The translations under genes and the position numbers were made by a program. Below are positions 37,616 through 49,690 of a stretch of 64,000 nt of DNA, in pieces. The notes beneath the pieces were generated by a model, which worked only from the letters and a program-made list of their open reading frames with translations, was not told the DNA's origin and did no database searches. The number at the start of each line of letters is the position of its first letter. Position 1 is the first letter of the stretch. The stretch comes from Monarcha castaneiventris obscurior (Eukaryota > Chordata > Aves > Passeriformes > Monarchidae): contig JAMPIT010000484.1 in NCBI GenBank assembly GCA_026261815.1, positions 13,366,501-13,430,500 of the forward strand. Reading direction: 5' to 3'.

Positions 37616-38934
37616 ATGGATTACTTATTGGGAATTGTTTCCCAAGAGTCAGCATGCTCCATTTTTGTTTCTTGAAAATAAGTGAAATATTTAGGCATTT
37701 GCCAATTAACAGGGCTTTTGGAAGTGCTTCCTATTTGAAGAAAAGAAGCAGATTGCAATACACAGAAGTTATCCAAGAGGATACTCTAGACAGATGAACC
37801 AGAGATGACATCTGTCTTGTCATCAGTAAAAATGATACAGAGCATATTGCTAAGTTATTCAGCAATTTCCAAAGAATCCTCTTTAATGCACAATAAGAAA
37901 CAGATCTTGGTTGTCTTTTCATGGATGTCAGACTTAAACAAAAACACAGAACACACTTCCAAGCATTGGTGTGAAGGGGGACTTTCAAGTACAGGCCTAT
38001 TAACTGAAACATTCTGCTATAAGATATCAAAAGACTGCCTATTTGCCACAAACTGCACAAAGTTATACTCATTTTTCTTAGTGGCAGTAAGTGGTTTTAA
38101 TGCAAGTAATGGAATTTAAAACCAGAAAGTCCTTATTACAATTCAGAGTGCCCTTTGTCCTTTGATAATGAACACCATATTAGTGTCTTGAAGAAAACCC
38201 AAAACCTTAAAACAGGATATGTTGTTTCAGCATTTAGAACTAAGTGACCAAAACTTTACTACTGAAAGTTGATTGCATTGAATTGCATATAGACAAAAAT
38301 CTAAAACCAAGTTCCAAACTCTCAGTTATGCCAGCAGTAAGAGCAAAATGAAGATGGACAAACATATAATAAATTAGAAAAATGTGCCAAAAAAGTGATA
38401 ACATTTGTCAAAAAAATCATGTGTGATATTTGGTAGAAAATGATTATATTTTCTGCATGAAAAAAAGATAATAGGGAAAGGAAAGGAGGGAAAGGTAAGG
38501 GCAGGCAAAGCAAGGGAGTGTAATGCCTGAAATGCATCCAAGAGGCTGCTGGAACCAAATGTGATCCAATTTTAACTGCTCTCACCATAAAACTTGGTTA
38601 AAAAATGAAAGCGAAATCTTAAAATTTAAAAATATATTTCAGCTACAAATGCTGATCAGGGAAATTCCTGATTATCATAGTAAAATAGGGCAGCATTTAT
38701 TTATAGAGCATGTGTTGTATTCAATAAAACTTAAAAAGCTTTTGTATCTAAAAAGTAACATGAAGGTTTAAAGCATATTTCCCAAGTAAACAAGCTCTGT
38801 GATACAGAAAAAAGGTTAACAAATTTTGCTCCCCACCAAATCAAAGGATAAAGAATACTCCTTAGAGCAGAAATTTCAGTTAAATTATATCTCTATTTGC
38901 AATCTATTTAGACCAGCTATTCCTGGTCCTTCTG
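37616..38934. other. No gene recognised; AT-rich non-coding DNA
   Basis: No gene or transposon was recognised. A purine-rich stretch (A/G with few interruptions) lies at about 38460-38520. Confidence 0.6.
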
Positions 38935-38951
38935 TCTCTCTCTCTCTCTCT
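38935..38951 (+). repeat. (TC)8 microsatellite
   Basis: Uninterrupted TC dinucleotides run from 38935 to 38951, flanked on each side by TG-containing variants of the same motif. It is a simple slippage repeat and a likely polymorphic locus. Confidence 0.85.
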
Positions 38952-41900
38952 GTCCTTTTCTTAATTTCTGGTTCTGGCAGGTCAGTAGAAGTCCCTGGTG
39001 TACAAAACTACTGATGCCTGGCACGACACAAAGCAACCAGGGTCCTTCACCCGCCTTGGCATGGAAGGAAATGTGCTGCACAAGCATCAAAAGTGAAAAG
39101 AAAGACATGAGCCTGCATTCCACAAGTCTCCTCAGAAGCCTTTGCACCACTTTTAAGGCATCCACAAAAGATAATGAAGTGGAGAAGACTTTGGAGTGAA
39201 AAGAAGTCCAAAGATTTCAGAGTGGTTGTGACCCACCAACTTCCCAGTCCAAGCTGTTGAGTTCAGGACCCTCCTGAGCCTCTTGTCTGCTCTGCTCTGG
39301 AGCCTACAGACACACCCATCACTGTGGGGTTTCTTCTGGGGATGTAAAGTGTGGTCAGGTGTGGTTTAAGATACACCCACTCTGAATGAAGGGAAATAAA
39401 ATGTTTTTAATTAGCTGAGTCCTTCTTCTCCCTAATTAAAAATGAACAGACAATACTTACTATATGATCAATTTGCTATTACTGACATAACACAAACCAG
39501 TGAGGAGCCAAACTGGCTCATAACAGCAAAAACATTTTTAAATTATCAGTTAAAGACTGAGAACACCTTGTACAAACATAGAATAAAAGTGTTGGGGAAA
39601 CATATTTTTGCCCACAGAATTTTGATTTTGTGTAAAATTTGAAAAATGCTGTGGCTTATTGCAGATCAGAATGAGTTAGCATTTGTTACAAATCTGGCAT
39701 TTTGAATACTAAGCATTAAAACAAAAAGGAAACTGTGAATACTGATTAGCTTAAGAAAAGAAAAATGGGAACAGTGACCAACTCAAACTGGTTTCAGATG
39801 AAAATTCTGAGGTAGAATTATTCATGAAAGTATATTTGCCTTTATTTTGTCTACTTCACTTATAAATCAGGCAAGTAAAAGGCTATTCAGTCCATCCAGA
39901 TCATTGCAGTGCTGCATCATCTCATCAAATAGGAAAACTTCACTTTATTCTTTACTGCTCTCCTGATCGAATTCATCCCCAAAGCTTCCATGGCCCAAAA
40001 AGCTGTTTACCAAAAGCTGCCAGAGGTGCAGAGAGGGTTTGGAATGAAGCCAAAATCCCACTGTAGCACACAAAACTGCCTTGCAGGGAGTGTTGCCACG
40101 GTCCTTGCCACTGTTTTCTAAAGGACTAAAGTTGCTAAGGAGAAACAGAGTGATTTTGAGAACAAAATTCCATTTAATTATGGTGAAATCTCATTTAAAT
40201 GCTTTTTGGATCATATTTAAGTTTCCCATCAGCAATACCCTGCTGTGGAGGATGACAGAGTTACAGGGAATAAATGTCACAGTTCCCTCAGGTTATCTGT
40301 ATGCCACTGGAATGAAGTCAGAGGAGGCTGCTGAGGCAGAAACACACACACAGACACCGGGAAAAAAAAGTCTGGCCTGGGAAGTGGAAGCTCACCTGTG
40401 GGTTGGTCAGGTTATTCCATCAAAGAGCACAAAATTTGCACCAGAGGTGGATTTAATCCTTGCTCATTTTCAGCTCCAAGGCAGGAGGGAAGTGACAGAG
40501 GTGCAAGCAAAGGCAGGGATCCAGTGGAAGTGCAGGCAGGAGGCACAGGCAGGAGGGCAGCTCTCCCTAGCTGAGGGTGGTGCTGGGGACCCCTGCCTGC
40601 CCCACAGGGTCAGAGCCCAAGCAGGAGAAAGGACTCCTTCCCCTGGAATGCCGTGCCCCTGCAGGCAGACACTGCGATGATTCGAGGCCATTCTCTCCAA
40701 GTGACTGCAGCCAGCTGCTGGCATGGCTGTCAGAGGAAATAGTGCTTGGAGGTGAACCTTTGGCATAGAAGTGAATAGTAAATTATGGGTGACAACCTGG
40801 AAAAAAATGGAGCTGTGAGGAAGGAGCAGGAAGTGAAGTTATTACATCAGCTGTAACCCCAGCAACGAGGAGAGAATTGGATGCAGCTTGCCATTAATGA
40901 CCAAAGCTCTTATGTATTTAACAAAATGATATTTAGTGGAAGATAACATTCTTCTACCAGCATCTGGATGGCTGAAAAGAATGTGCAAATCTCTGAAGAT
41001 TTACAATTAAGAGATAAAGCAACGTTTATGGATGTCTGTGAATTAAAGAGTGTCTTTGATTCTCCTCACAATATGATGCCATCTTGCCTTGACGAGATTT
41101 TTAAGTGCTTGTATAATTTTCAGTATTATTCTTAATGGAGAACGTGTACAAGCTCCCTGAAAAGATTATAGTCTGTATAAGCAATGGGCAATAATAGTGC
41201 CTGTAGGAACTAATATTTCTTTATAAGCAGTTGAAATATTTATTGCTAATCAGCTCTATATGGCTTCATAGTAACTTGAAAGACAAGCCAGCTCTGCACA
41301 GACACCAGTAAGGGTATGAGAAAGCTTTCTTGTCATCAGCAAAATGATATACAGCAAACTATTGGATAATTCAACTAGAAATGCTCAGAGATCACCTTTA
41401 CAAAATGTGAAACAGAACCCTGAGTCTTTCTTTGATGTTAAGGTTTTACAGAGCAACAATAATGTGCTCTGGATGAAGAGGGACATCTCTTTGATAAAAT
41501 ACATGCAATTCAGTCCTATATACCTTTCCAGCCTTGGAACACTGCATTCTCTTTACAGGACTATTTTTTTTACTGCTACAGACACTTCAGAAGAGGAAAA
41601 ATGTGATGCATAATAAAGTTGTGACACACAGAAGAGTAGTAAAAGACTAGTCCATATTTCCTGGCCCTAGCCAACTGACAGGGTTAAAAAGGTTAATACC
41701 CTGACACAGGACACCAGCGGCTACTGTTATATGGGGGAATCTTTTATTTTTTTATGTTCCTTGTCATAAGAAAAGGGAGAGAATATCTTAAAGCTCTTTA
41801 ACATCATCCAAACATCTTCAAACAAACAACTTAAAAAAACTAAAATCTAATGGAATTTTTATTTATTTTCCTGTGTAGTTTAAAGCCCCTAATCTTCTAA

Positions 41901-42130
41901 AGCAACTATAAGATATTCTTGTATGTTTTACATGATAGTAATATGCTATAGTGCTGACTTTCTTTTAATGAAATTTTAGCTAGTGGATTTCTTTTTATGC
42001 ACACGATTGCTGGCATAGCCACTTTTCTCCTTTTAAATTAAAAGAAGTTGAATAAATTAAAAAAATCTTAAAATGTTCAGATTGAAATTTAAAATATAGA
42101 ATAAAAATAAATATTTATATTTATGATCCC
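38952..42130. other. No gene recognised; includes a candidate conserved block
   Basis: No gene was supported. A GC-richer patch at 40480-40680 gives a 199-codon plus frame from a TTG codon with no recognisable domain, which I consider chance. The 40840-41300 part is complex AT-rich sequence with several TAAT/ATTA words, resembling conserved non-coding DNA by impression only. 41820-42120 is very AT-rich. Confidence 0.5.
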
Positions 42131-42173
42131 AACTTCAATGGGATTTAGGTGCATAAATAATTTCAAAATCTTG
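42131..42173 (+). repeat. Possible fragment of an old sauropsid interspersed repeat
   Basis: The sequence AACTTCAATGGGATTTAGGT, followed by GCATAAATA and TTTCAAAATCTTGA, resembles a short repeat I recall as very frequent in turtle, crocodile and bird genomes (a 'gacttcaatgggattTAGGcgcctaaata...' type sequence). Only about 43 bp remain. The family name is not known to me and no alignment was possible. Confidence 0.35.
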
Positions 42174-43298
42174 AAGGGACTTGAATTTATGTATTCATGA
42201 ATACTAAAAATCATTTACTCAGAAAGTAGCTTTATAGCTTATCTTTTTACAACATTATATAATATTAACTTTGCATAAACTTTGAAAGGTCCTAGTTAGT
42301 GTGATCTGCTCATTGTATGGAATATTCAGTGAAATTTTCACTGGAAGTTAAAAGCATTTGGATTCAGAGACACAGCATTTACAAGGATTCCTTTTCAAAG
42401 AGAAATTCCAGCCATTGGTCTGGTAATGATATAGTCTTTATCTCCAAAAAACAGACTAAGAATATTTATGCTTGAGGAAAAGACCTGCCTGTGTAAAAGA
42501 ATGTTCAGTTTTTCTGTATTCCCATTTATAGGATCTTTTGCAAGACACTCTGGAATATTTTATTGGAGCTGGAAATAGAGCCATCAGAGCTGAGCTTGCT
42601 TAATCTGCCCTCACTGAAGAAACATCATCTATTATTATATCTGTCCACAGAACTCAAGAAAGGGCTTTTAAAAATGTTGTTGGGCTGTTTTCATTTGGGG
42701 TTTTTGTTTGCTTTTGTTTTGTTTTTAATCAGTCTTAAAGCATCTGCTTATCTGAAGTAAAGCACTTACATTTTGACAGTATTTTACAAAAGGCATTTTA
42801 AACTTCTAATTCAGGCCTCTGTTTACAAGGGAAAACCTTTTCTCTCTCATATGCTAAGGTGAAATGGATTTTTAATGTGTGTTGCACATATTTTATATTT
42901 AGTTGCAAACCTTCATATTATGCAGAGACCTCTGCTGTGTGAGTAACAACACGTTGTGCCATAGAAAAATCTGGGATGATACCTGCCAGGGTGCTCTGCA
43001 GCTCCCTGTGTATCCTCTAACCCTGACAGATCATGACAAGGAGGGTAACGTATCCCTCATGAGATATATTGCTTCTTTCCCCAATCATAAAGAAATAATT
43101 GCCAATCATTATCTCATCCTCATTCATGTTTCCCCCAGGAACTGGGAGAAAAATCTCTAAGGAGTAGAATTTTGAAGAATCAGACCCAAAATCGCAAAGA
43201 ATTGCAAAGAATGTTGTCCTGGTGGAAGACAAAATGAGGATTGGTGAGCTCCCAGCCTTCCCCTGGGGCAGGGGGCTCAGGGGAGCTGTGTGGCAGCA
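42174..43298. other. No gene recognised
   Basis: The sequence is AT-rich up to about 43200 and then rises sharply in GC. No coding or RNA feature was identified. Open frames over the GC-rich end occur on both strands. Confidence 0.6.
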
Positions 43299-43322
43299 GG
43301 GTGGGAGTGGGGTGAGGGTGGG
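43299..43322 (+). other. G-quadruplex motif
   Basis: Five consecutive G-runs of 3, 3, 4, 3 and 3 bases are separated by loops of 1, 2, 3 and 1 bases. This satisfies the standard G3+N1-7 four-run rule with one spare run. It lies in a short GC-rich patch (about 43240-43420) inside AT-rich DNA. Short loops predict a stable structure. A role in transcription or chromatin is conjecture. Confidence 0.8.
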
Positions 43323-43475
43323 ATCTCTGCCTGGAGCGGGACCCTCTGCCCAGACCCAGCAGGATGAGCTGTTCCCAGAGCCGGGCTGGCCCGGGGGGCA
43401 GGGGAGCCCTGTTTGCACAACACTTTATCTCAGTTAAGAAATCTGCCAAATCCAAGATCTCAGGGTCCATGGCAA

Positions 43476-43570
43476 AGATAATCCTTAGACCAAATAAGCG
43501 ACCACGGCTAATTGAGATTTGACAATGCGGCGTTATTCACTTCAAGTATAAATTATAAACATCGTATATT
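43476..43570. promoter_or_regulatory. Candidate conserved regulatory block with retained CpGs
   Basis: This compact AT-rich block holds five CpGs (in AAGCGACC, CACGGC, GCGG, GCGTT and ATCGTA) within about 70 bp. It also carries homeodomain-type words GCTAATTGAG and AAATTATAAAC. Retained CpGs in AT-rich, non-repetitive sequence are unusual in a methylated vertebrate genome and typical of constrained or unmethylated elements. It lies about 150 bp from the G-quadruplex motif. Conservation is inferred and was not tested. Confidence 0.28.
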
Positions 43571-46466
43571 TATTCTGACTTGTACCTTCAGCATAGTTCA
43601 AAATATTGAGATCCTGGGAGCAGCTTCTGTGTGACTGAGCTAACTAGAGTACAGTCCTTGTTAATGATGCGGAAACCAACCTGAACAAAAATCAAGAACT
43701 GCTTAAGCTTTAAGCTGACACTCCAGCCAAGCCAAATATTTTCAGCCATACGTAGCTACATCGCTGCCCTGATTCTTTTTTTTTTTGTTCCATGCTATGT
43801 CTATATCTGCAGGTCCCCCAGCTCTCAGGCCAGCTCCCATTTTATTAGTGGAGGTGAAACAGCAGGTTAGGTAGGAAGGTGTTTATCTGTTGTGCTCCCT
43901 GCCAGACACTCTGTTTTTTCTCCTACTGCTGTTAATATTTGGTTCATCTTTGCCTGCTTCTCTTCAATCTGATTTTAAAGTCGCAGAGAGCATAAATCTG
44001 AGGTTGGAGGGTTTCGGTATGGAAAAGTACAGAATTAATTTTTTTGAAGTTCATTTCTAATGATAGTCATTCAAGAAAAATGTATTTCAAATAACAGGCT
44101 GTTTTTATCAAATACAGTTTTGGTTATTTTTACTAGATGAAAGGAATTTAAAGTACACAAAGTACATTTTCTTAAACAAAAGCAGCAGTAAATTCTAACA
44201 AAAACTAGATTGAGCAACAGCTACTCACTGTCTCCTCCAGTACCATAAGCTCATGGGGATCTTATTTCCCAGGTCAATACATTTTACTTCTCTTGGGTGT
44301 GAGAGACTCTATTATCTAAAGTTTTTGTAGATGGGAGAAGAAACGGTGCTTCTGCAGCCTTGCAAGCATCACCCTGATTTGTGTGGAGAGAAGGACAACA
44401 AACCCCTCTTCCAAAGACAGATTTTGGGTATTTCATCCACCTGTTTTTGTCCAGTCTCTTTAAATCTAAATGATCAAAAGACAGAACTAGGGAAATGGGG
44501 AGGGTAATACTCCAGGCCTGGCAGGAAGGCCAAAGCTTCTGCATTAGTAGAAGAGGATTGTGAAAGTAGAAATCTATAAAAAGGGTTTAAAAGCCAGCTG
44601 CCCCCTGCTTGCTGGAGTTTGGCACAGAAAAGTCAGGAGTGGTAGAGAGAGACCTTTTAAAAAGTATTTTTCATTTGATATCAGTTAAAAATAGTCCCTC
44701 TAAATTTTATAGTATGTTTTGTTCAGATGAAAATCCCTAGCTCGTTACCAGTACCTTTGGAACTAGTCACTGTCACAGCAAATTAGGAAGGGAAGGTGAG
44801 ATGGAGACTTACCCCCTGCAGCTTGTGGGAGCAGGACTGGCACGAGGAGTTCTGTGATTTGGAGACTAAGGAGCCAAGTCCAGAAACTGAATTTTTACTA
44901 TGTCAAAGTGATCCTGTGTGTATGTATTTAAGAGTCAGGGAAGCCAAAGCAAGCAAATTGAAGAGTTAATGCAAAGGCAGACTTAAAGCAAGCAGCAATG
45001 TACCATTACAGCTATCCAGGCTCCCTGCAGATTGTTGCCACACAGAGAAATTATGCCTTGTGGTTTCCTGACATGTTCTTTTAGTGCATGATCAGGCTCC
45101 AAATGACTCTGGCCACATGATGTCAAAAGCAAACCTTCTAAAATACTCTGTGACCTGCAAGAGGCTCTTGGTCCCCAAGGAACCCACCAGCCTCGTGCAT
45201 AGCTGGTGCACACGGGGAAACAGCAGCCCTTACACGATCTGCAGATGCAGAGGCTCCCTCAGGTTTCCATCACAAATTATCCCTCTCCAGGTTCCTTCAT
45301 CTTGGAAGTCCTGAGCCCTCGTACAGCTGCTGTGAGCCCAGCTCATCCTGCCTGAGGTGGAGGAGAAGAAAGATTGTGCGGGGCAGTGACGTGTGCTTCC
45401 TCTCCTCTACCTGCCAGTACTCCTGGCATCCTCAGCAACACATCAAACTGTTATATAATGGAGCAGGGAAGAATATTTTTACACTTTTTACCTCACCAGA
45501 AGGGTTTCATATTGGTCTTTTCTGTTTTATGGACTGCTTGCAGTAAGGAGTTGTGGGAGACACAATGTCAGTGTAGGGCAGGAAGAGCCCTCACCTTGCT
45601 GGCAGGAAGAGCTGAGGGTCTCCTGAGGCTGCTGGCAGGTGTGGCCAGGTCCCTCCTTCCAGACACTCATCCCAGAGCACCTGGGAAATGCCCCTGCCAA
45701 TGTCCCCTCCCCAGTGTGCCCACTGAGACATCCCAGCACCTGGCCACTGCTGGGGGAAGAGGCACTCTGAAATTAATGAATTTGAGTTGCAATATTTTTC
45801 TCTTCCTTTCTGCCATTGAGATGTTCCCTTAGGGGGGTATTTTGACCACACTGATATTAGGGGGACAGGAGAATGTAGTGCAGAAAAAGTAGAGAAGTAC
45901 AGAGGTTGGGGCATCCTTGGCTGTTTCTGGCAGCAGTCCTGCTCCATTCCCTCATCAGGTTCCCTGCAGAAGGTCCTTGCTACTGACTGTGCTCTCTGGG
46001 GATACAGATATTTAAAGCGAGATTCTGGTATTTACCCATGTCCCAGTACTGAGGCCATTGTGCAAATCCACTTGTCAGAAAAAAAGGAAGAAAAAAACCC
46101 CAAACATTTGGTTTCAGAGCTTCACAGATTCCCCAAGGCTCCATGTTTAACTTGCAGGATTTTAAATGCTCACTTTTTTAATGGATCTTTAATAAAAGTG
46201 CAAATTGCCCCTGAAAGTGGCAGATACTTCAGTGCTCAGAATGGTATCTGCAGCCAGGGCCATTCTGCCTGGGAGGAGAGGAGGAACCTGGACAAGCCTT
46301 GCTGTGGTACAAAATTAGAAAGAAGGACAAAGAAAGAAAGTGCATAAATATATATATAAAAATGATGATATAAATGATATAAAGATATCATCTCTAATTT
46401 GCTGGGGTTGTTATAAGAAATCTCATAAAAATATAGAAAAATTAGACTGTTATTAAACTATTATTT
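43571..46466. other. No gene recognised
   Basis: No gene was found. GC-richer parts at 45080-45420 and 45580-45760 are open in several frames without domains. The 46330-46466 end is AT-rich and grades into the microsatellite that follows. Confidence 0.6.
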
Positions 46467-46502
46467 TATATATATATATATATATGTATACACACATACA
46501 CA
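46467..46502. repeat. (TA)n/(CA)n compound microsatellite
   Basis: Thirty-six bases of unbroken pyrimidine-purine alternation consist of a (TA) part followed by a GTATA bridge and a (CA)-rich part. It is a typical slippage-prone compound microsatellite, able to unwind or extrude a cruciform in its TA part. Confidence 0.9.
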
Positions 46503-48002
46503 ATGTTACTAAATTATTACATTAAATTATTCTGGATTAGGTATTTGTGTACTTCACTTGTTACTGTCCAGATAAAATGAGAAGGAAATTACTTCTGCAG
46601 AATTAATATGTAAAATAAAATTTTATGGTTTCACTTGTATTAATGTTACTACAGAAACTAACCAAAACCAAAGGTTCCTAACACAACACTCATGTAACTG
46701 CTACAATAGTGGAAAAGAAATGTCATCCTAGAATGCTGTTATTTGCCTTGCCAGCTGTAAGCCCTGGATTTTGTGGGCTGGTACTATTCAATTGTGTTAT
46801 TTCTTTTTAATTATCATGCCAAGAATAATGTTTTTTCCCTGATAGAACACACTCTTGCCCAGGGAAGGAAGAACTCTTTGTTACGTGTATATTTACTTTT
46901 TCACACACAGTGAAGACATTTAAGCTCAGCAAAATTCCTAGGAAAGTGCTTCAGAGGACATGCATTTTGAAATCTAGTTTGCTTTGTGGTTTTTACTGTG
47001 GAGGGACACACATCAGTGAAAGAATAAAGCATGTTGTAAAGGCACTACCTGGAAAATACAAATAGATGGTTCAAAACACAGCCCCATAGCAGCTTCTGTG
47101 AAGAAAATTAACTCTACCCCAGACCAAACCAGCACATAAACAAAATTCAGGGGAAGTTTAAAGAGGATTAAATGCAAATTCCTCTGTAGAAATGAAGCTT
47201 GCCTATATGAGGACTTAGAAACCATCAAAACTAGACCTTGGTCAGTTATTCCTGACTGATGTTTCAAATGATAGTTGCAGCCCCTCTAGTTAACAAACTA
47301 TTTCCAATTTAACTTCAGCACTTTTATAAAAGCATTTGCTTAAAAATTCCCTCTGAGCTCAATGAAAGTATAACCAACCTCAGGGACTGTTGAAAAGCTC
47401 CTGGCAATGGGCAATATTTCACACACCTGTGTGTGATAATTACTGCCCACTTGACCCCCATGTTATCAATCCCTTCCCAGACTAGAGAGCGCCTAATTCA
47501 GATACTGTATCCAAAGTAACCAGCTGTGGAACTGCAATGCAAACATTTTGCCTAGAACATATTTACAGTCTTTTTTCTTCTTATCCCTATGCTCAATATT
47601 ATTAATTAATATTAATAATTTCTAAATATCTTTTGTAAAAATTCGAAGAAAGTACCTGCTTGCAAACACCAAAATAAACCAACAGAATTATTCAAATCCT
47701 TTCTCATGGAGTATTCACCCTGCTTTACTGAAAGAGTATTCTGGGAGAAAAGTGGACTTTGAATTTAGTAATCTTTACTGGAGACTGGAGAATAATCCCT
47801 GCAGGAGAGATGCCCCTGGGAGCCACAGGAGTAGAGGCCATGGGTGTAATGCCAGTTGCAGGAAAGCTTTGGAAAAGTGTCCCCAGTTCCCCCAGTGCCT
47901 GTGGGTACCACTTGCTGCAGGTGATGCAGCAGCATCCCCAGAAGCAGCACAACAGCAGCCAGGGAGCCAAGAGCATCGTTCCAGCCCTGCCTGAGGCAGC
48001 TC
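46503..48002. other. No gene recognised
   Basis: The stretch is AT-rich up to about 47760 and then GC-richer approaching the minisatellite. It contains a palindromic AT stretch near 47598-47620. No coding or RNA gene was identified. Confidence 0.6.
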
Positions 48003-48235
48003 CTGCAGTGCTGGCTTAGCTGGCCCTGGGGGAGCCTCTGCCACTGCTCAGATGATTTCCATGGCTCCTGCTGCTCCCTGCAGTGCTGGCTTAGCTGGCC
48101 CTGGAGGAGCCACTGCCACTCCCCGGGTGATTTCCATGGCTCCTGCTGCTCCCTGCAGTGCTGGCTTAGCTGGCCCTGGAGGAGCCACTGCCACTCCCCG
48201 GGTGATTTCCATGGCTCCTGCTGCTCCCTGCAGTG
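48003..48235. repeat. 75-bp minisatellite, three full units plus 8 bp
   Basis: CTGCAGTGCTGGCTTAGCTG begins units at 48003, 48078 and 48153. A truncated CTGCAGTG starts a fourth at 48228. Units two and three are identical over all 75 bp. Unit one differs from them at about six positions, so the last duplication is recent. Because 75 is a multiple of three, frames on both strands stay open through the array (a 25-residue period). This explains the 184-codon minus frame at 47765-48319, which has no known domain. Variants in units two and three create CCCCGGG with a CpG. The GC-rich unit contrasts with AT-rich flanks. Confidence 0.95.
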
Positions 48236-49597
48236 CACACGAGCAATGTTAACTTGTCCACAACACGCTGGGCTGTACCTGGCTACCTGAATGCTCCTGC
48301 ACACCAGTTTCCTTCCCAAAAGCCTCTTTCTGTTATATGTCCTCCCCCTCCTTGAGCTATTCTCATTTAGAACTTAGAATAAGATAAAGTTTTAAGTAAT
48401 CTTTTTTGTTTGTTTTTTCTTCGGGTTTTTTTTCAGGCTCAGTCAGGAAATTATGAAGTGGGTAGGAGTTGAGCATTGTTGATTCTAATAAAATTTGAAA
48501 ACAACACATCTTCCAGAGTACCCATAAAGGTAAGCAGGAATTAGAAAGGTTTTGGAATTCTTTAAAGATTTCAGTTCTTTAAAATTCTTTTCATAACCTT
48601 ACACATTTCAGCAGTGATCCAAAAGAACTAGGAAAAACAAGTGGCAACATAATACTATGATGTAATATAAGAATGTGGATTAATAGCAGGAAACTATGGG
48701 CTGTTCCATCTGAGATTGTGTGGGGAAGTCTTTGGAACTATTTTAAGTGACTCCAGCTTTTTTATTTATGGGAAGTACTCGAATATTGACATTGAAAGCA
48801 AGTTTTGCAAATTCTCAAATACAGAATAGACAAGAACAGTAAATAAAGAAAGATGTTGTGAGATTAGAATTTACAACAAATCCCTCAAACTTTTGATCCT
48901 TAACATAAAATGACTAATGGATGAGAAAGTGACTTTCAGTTTAGATAACAATAGCCAGCTCTTTGGATCAAATAAATGCACAAAAACAAAACCAGAGCCC
49001 TGTTTCTAGCCTGTGAGAAGCAACAGTAAAACTCTACTGACTGCAAAGGAGAAGAAATGGACCCCTTGAAGTAGACAACTGCAGAAAAGCCTTCCAGACA
49101 ATGAAAAAAAATCCACAATTTGCTGTCAAAACGCAGAGAATTGAGAGAAATGGGGACTGACAATATTGCCTGCAGAAAAATCACAAGTGTTCTAATGGGG
49201 CTTAAGTAGCAAGAGCAGTCACTTCCTAAACTGCCAAAAAGATATTCAATATAAACAATTCAATCACTCACCCAAAAATTCAGTCAATCCAAGCTGCAAT
49301 TTTAAACCTTAACAGTGAATTAAAAGGCTGTTACACTGTGGAGCAGAGTGTTTATGTCAGTCACATGGATGGTTATTTGCACCTTCCTTGGCTCATTGTT
49401 GAAAGTAATAATTTTTCCCAAGAAAAGAATCCTTTATTGCCTTCTGCTTTTGTTCATGGTATCTCTGTTACCAAAACCAGCATGGACTCATGGATTTCTA
49501 AAGCCAAAAAGAGCCATTATAACACAGACCATATTTTTTGTACAGTGGTTCATGCCTCTGGAACTGCATTTTGCAGATTCAACCTAATCTTGTCTTT
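48236..49597. other. No gene recognised; T-rich tract ending in CAG
   Basis: Near 48400-48437 a T-rich tract ends in TTTTTTTTCAG, formally like a splice acceptor, but no exon with a donor or domain follows. The rest is AT-rich and without features. Confidence 0.55.
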
Positions 49598-49690
49598 TAG
49601 AAATTCATCCAAATTTGAACTCACAGTGGTGGAAAACCTACCACATCCTCTGAAAATCTGTTCCAAATGCCAGTTGTTACAATTCCATGC
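49598..49690 (-). mobile_element. Possible CR1/L3 relic, minus strand
   Basis: On the plus strand, CATCCAAATTTGAACTCA and then ACCACATCCTCTGAAAATCT, followed by GTTCCAAATG, resemble the reverse complement of a recurrent CR1/L3 fragment in amniote genomes ('tttgaactc...ccacaacatcctctggcaatgagttccaca'). If correct, the element lies on the minus strand, opposite to the relic near 21.5 kb. The similarity is short and recalled from memory, so chance cannot be excluded. Confidence 0.35.

Noticed and set aside
40081..40680. 199-codon open frame, plus strand
   Set aside because: It starts at TTG, not a normal vertebrate start, and its residues look like translated low-constraint DNA.
47765..48319. 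184-codon open frame with a 25-residue repeat, minus strand
   Set aside because: The length is a consequence of the 75-bp minisatellite, whose period is divisible by three. The plus strand is open as well, so no coding signal is implied.
48400..48460. T-rich tract ending in TTTTTTTTCAG as an exon boundary
   Set aside because: No open exon with a plausible donor follows. T-rich tracts are common here.
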